41,543 nt of DNA from GCA-016432345 sp964544105 (GTDB lineage Bacteria; Patescibacteriota; Microgenomatia; Levybacterales; UBA12049), in assembly GCA_964544105.1 (NCBI GenBank), contig CAZIZQ010000003.1, positions 1-41,543 on the forward strand, written 5' to 3'. Numbering within the stretch: the first letter of the stretch is position 1; each line of letters begins with the position of its first letter. The notes under the pieces were generated by a model. That model was not told the origin of the DNA and did no database searches. It was given only the letters and a program-made list of their open reading frames with translations. This document shows, one piece after another, positions 39,981-41,543 of the stretch. The position numbers and the translations under genes are program-made.

Positions 39981-41504
39981 ATGAAATATATCGTATACTG
40001 CCGAAAATCTACAGACGAAAAAGATAAACAGGTCTTATCTATTGACCAGCAAATTGCAGAGCTAAAAGAATTTTCCAAACGAGAGCATTTAGAGATAATT
40101 GATTTTGTAATAGAAGCTAAAACTGCAAAAGTTCCTGGTCGAGAGCAATTTGCCATCCTTTTAAGAAGAATAGAAAAGGGAGAAGCGCAAGGGATAGTTT
40201 CCTGGCATCCTGACAGGTTAGCTCGTAACAGCATAGATGGTGGAAGAATCATTTACTTACTTGATACTGGAAAGTTGCAAGATCTCAAATTCCCTTCGTT
40301 CTGGTTTGACAGTACACCACAGGGAAAATTCATGTTAAACATTGCTTTTGGACAAAGTAAGTATTATGTCGATAATTTAAGTGAAAATGTCAAAAGAGGA
40401 ATGAGACATAAACTACGGCTTGGTATATGGCCATTAAAAGCCCCTTTAGGATACATAAATGATTCGAATACAAAAACAATTCGATTAGATTCAGAAAAAG
40501 CAAAGATCATTAAAAAAGCTTTTGAGTTATTTGCAGAGGACAAAAAGTCATATACAGAAATATCTCTTTATCTTCACAAACTTGGCATTAGCAGAGCAGG
40601 TACAAAACATGCTGGGGAACCTTTGAAAGTATCAACAGTAAAGAAAATGCTCACTAATAGATTCTACATTGGTATTCTGCGCTATGGCGGTGAATACTAC
40701 GAAGGAAAACACGAGCAATTCATTTCAAAAGAGTTATTTCAACAAGTCCAAAAGCTTGTGCCAAAGATAAAACGACCACGACAATATGGCCATGATTTTG
40801 CATACAGTGGTCTAGCAAAGTGTGGAGAGTGCAATGCTGCAATCACATCAGAAAAACACACCAATTACTACAAAAACGGCACAACCCAAACATTTATCTA
40901 TTACCGATGCACAAAAAAGCTCAAGCCATGTACGCAAAAGTATGTTTCAGAAAGTGAAATACAGTCTCAAGTCAGAAAACTTCTTTTAGATGTGGCCTTG
41001 CCCGAAAAATGGGGTAAGCAATGGCTTGAGTGGTTAGAGAGAGATGAAAAGTTAGAAAGCGTATCAACAAAACAAAATGTAGAAAAACTGGAACAAGAAG
41101 TAAAGACATTAGATCAAAAACTCAACAAACTACTCGATGCTTACTTAGAAGGAGTAATTGAAAGCGAGGTATACAAGAAAAAGAAAAACGAAATCTTCGA
41201 AGAAAAGTTAAAACTAAATGAGGAAATATCAAAAATACAAACCGACGGTTCGAGCTGGCTCGAACCTATGCGGGAGTTCGTAGAAAGGGCGTCAAGCTTA
41301 GAAAAAATCGCGCGCGCAAACAATACTAACGAAGAATTAGCTTCTTTCGTTAAAACTGTCGGCTCGAACTTCTTTCTCACGAATCGGCAGCTTGTTCCCA
41401 CTTTCAATCGGGGCTTCCTGGAGCTCTGGCTGAATGGGGGCAGCCAGAGCCAATCCTGGGGGAATTCTGAAAAAACAAAATCAGTGACCCGGGTGATATC
41501 TTAA
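39981..41504 (+). CDS. Large serine recombinase of the island
   Basis: A 507-aa serine integrase. N-terminal resolvase domain with YCRKS (catalytic Ser10), SIDQQ, WHPDRLARN and DSTPQGKF; recombinase domain from about 140 (LRLGIWPLKAPLGY); a zinc ribbon with CGEC and C..KLKPC (about 280-312); a coiled coil (about 355-430); and a tail GSNFFLTNRQLVPTFNRG. ATG 39981 is chosen because AAGGAG sits eight bases upstream; codons before it lie in the Y repeat. The last 40 codons run through the right Y copy and finish in host DNA (TRVIS), so the end of the protein is created by the insertion. Confidence 0.92.
   Translation: MKYIVYCRKSTDEKDKQVLSIDQQIAELKEFSKREHLEIIDFVIEAKTAKVPGREQFAILLRRIEKGEAQGIVSWHPDRLARNSIDGGRIIYLLDTGKLQDLKFPSFWFDSTPQGKFMLNIAFGQSKYYVDNLSENVKRGMRHKLRLGIWPLKAPLGYINDSNTKTIRLDSEKAKIIKKAFELFAEDKKSYTEISLYLHKLGISRAGTKHAGEPLKVSTVKKMLTNRFYIGILRYGGEYYEGKHEQFISKELFQQVQKLVPKIKRPRQYGHDFAYSGLAKCGECNAAITSEKHTNYYKNGTTQTFIYYRCTKKLKPCTQKYVSESEIQSQVRKLLLDVALPEKWGKQWLEWLERDEKLESVSTKQNVEKLEQEVKTLDQKLNKLLDAYLEGVIESEVYKKKKNEIFEEKLKLNEEISKIQTDGSSWLEPMREFVERASSLEKIARANNTNEELASFVKTVGSNFFLTNRQLVPTFNRGFLELWLNGGSQSQSWGNSEKTKSVTRVIS
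41380..41487 (-). repeat. 108-bp inverted repeat Y, right copy (attR-like)
   Basis: Inverted partner of 39824-39931. It encodes the C-terminal residues of the recombinase and ends at CAGTGA, after which the sequence (CCCGGGTGATATC...) is unrelated to the X repeat. The 56 bases from here to the window end show no gene start. Confidence 0.95.
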
Positions 41505-41543
41505 ACAGACTGGAAGGCTTTTTCAAATTGTTCCTTCAGGAAG

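Larger units (their letters stand above)
31357..41487. mobile_element. Integrative island with serine recombinase and Type III-like R-M cargo
   Basis: Bounded on the left by the 98-bp X repeat and on the right by the 108-bp Y repeat, both meeting host DNA at GTGA (31357-31360 and 41484-41487). A third site in the middle joins X and Y directly (39730-39931, inverted). It contains a large serine recombinase, a restriction-modification operon, two small genes and GC-rich non-coding DNA. Left-hand host DNA is the TPP riboswitch/HD-protein region; the right-hand host sequence is only 56 bases. The simplest reading is an integrase-driven insertion; an assembly chimera of integrated and circular forms is the main alternative. 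Confidence 0.75.

Overview
This window reads as a chromosomal scaffold from an uncultured bacterium of the Candidate Phyla Radiation (Patescibacteria, plausibly near Microgenomates). The basis is AT-rich DNA, very compact gene packing with 1-23 base overlaps, short versions of core enzymes (SecD 442 aa, GltX 406 aa), an archaeal-type AspRS, families common in that group (DUF4446, DUF3048, DUF378, DUF1003, ABC-2 exporter, a large serine recombinase), and a 10-N scaffold gap at 24724-24733 typical of a metagenome assembly. Genus-level placement cannot be read from the sequence. TAA and TGA both end genes, so there is no sign of code reassignment.

Layout. 1-4.7 kb: a divergent partial gene, DUF4446, DUF3048, a winged-helix regulator and the secD-secF translocase pair. 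4.7-8.3 kb (minus): YqeY, an ABC-2 exporter and CCA-adding enzyme. 8.4-16 kb: recJ, a conserved unknown protein divergent from aspS, a D-Ala-D-Ala carboxypeptidase, gltX. 16-19 kb: PAP2-like protein and undecaprenol/diacylglycerol kinase (lipid carrier recycling), DUF378, a polysaccharide deacetylase and an alpha/beta hydrolase. 19.2-24.6 kb (minus): a tightly overlapped folate operon, folP-folB-folE-pabC-pabA-pabB-folK plus a serine hydrolase, behind one extended -10 promoter. 24.7-30.1 kb: scaffold gap, tRNA-Gln(CUG), thermonuclease, DUF1003, lon behind a CIRCE-like operator, a RibD-C-type reductase that could stand in for dihydrofolate reductase, and an SDR. 30.2-31.3 kb: a clear TPP riboswitch followed by an HD-domain protein.

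31.36-41.49 kb is a mobile island. A 98-bp sequence X and a 108-bp sequence Y meet at a 4-bp GTGA/TCAC core in the middle (39730-39931). X is repeated inverted at the left edge (31357-31454) and Y is repeated inverted at the right edge (41380-41487), each with one mismatch. The geometry matches attL (host-X), attR (Y-host) and a retained attP-like Y-X site inside the element in reverse orientation. The serine recombinase gene runs into the right-hand Y copy, so its C-terminus depends on the state of the site. Cargo is a Type III-like restriction-modification operon: mod (interrupted by one in-frame TAA just before its DPPF motif), an unknown 242-aa protein, a 149-aa membrane protein, and the res helicase-nuclease. 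It also carries a membrane-anchored protein, a small basic protein, and about 0.7 kb of GC-rich, hairpin-filled non-coding DNA.

Smaller-scale signals: many genes have well-spaced -35/-10 boxes ending only a few bases before the start codon (leaderless transcripts), and several genes carry in-frame heptanucleotide repeats or palindromic inserts (secF, recJ, gltX, possibly the nuclease). Hand-read coordinates of short sites may be off by a base.
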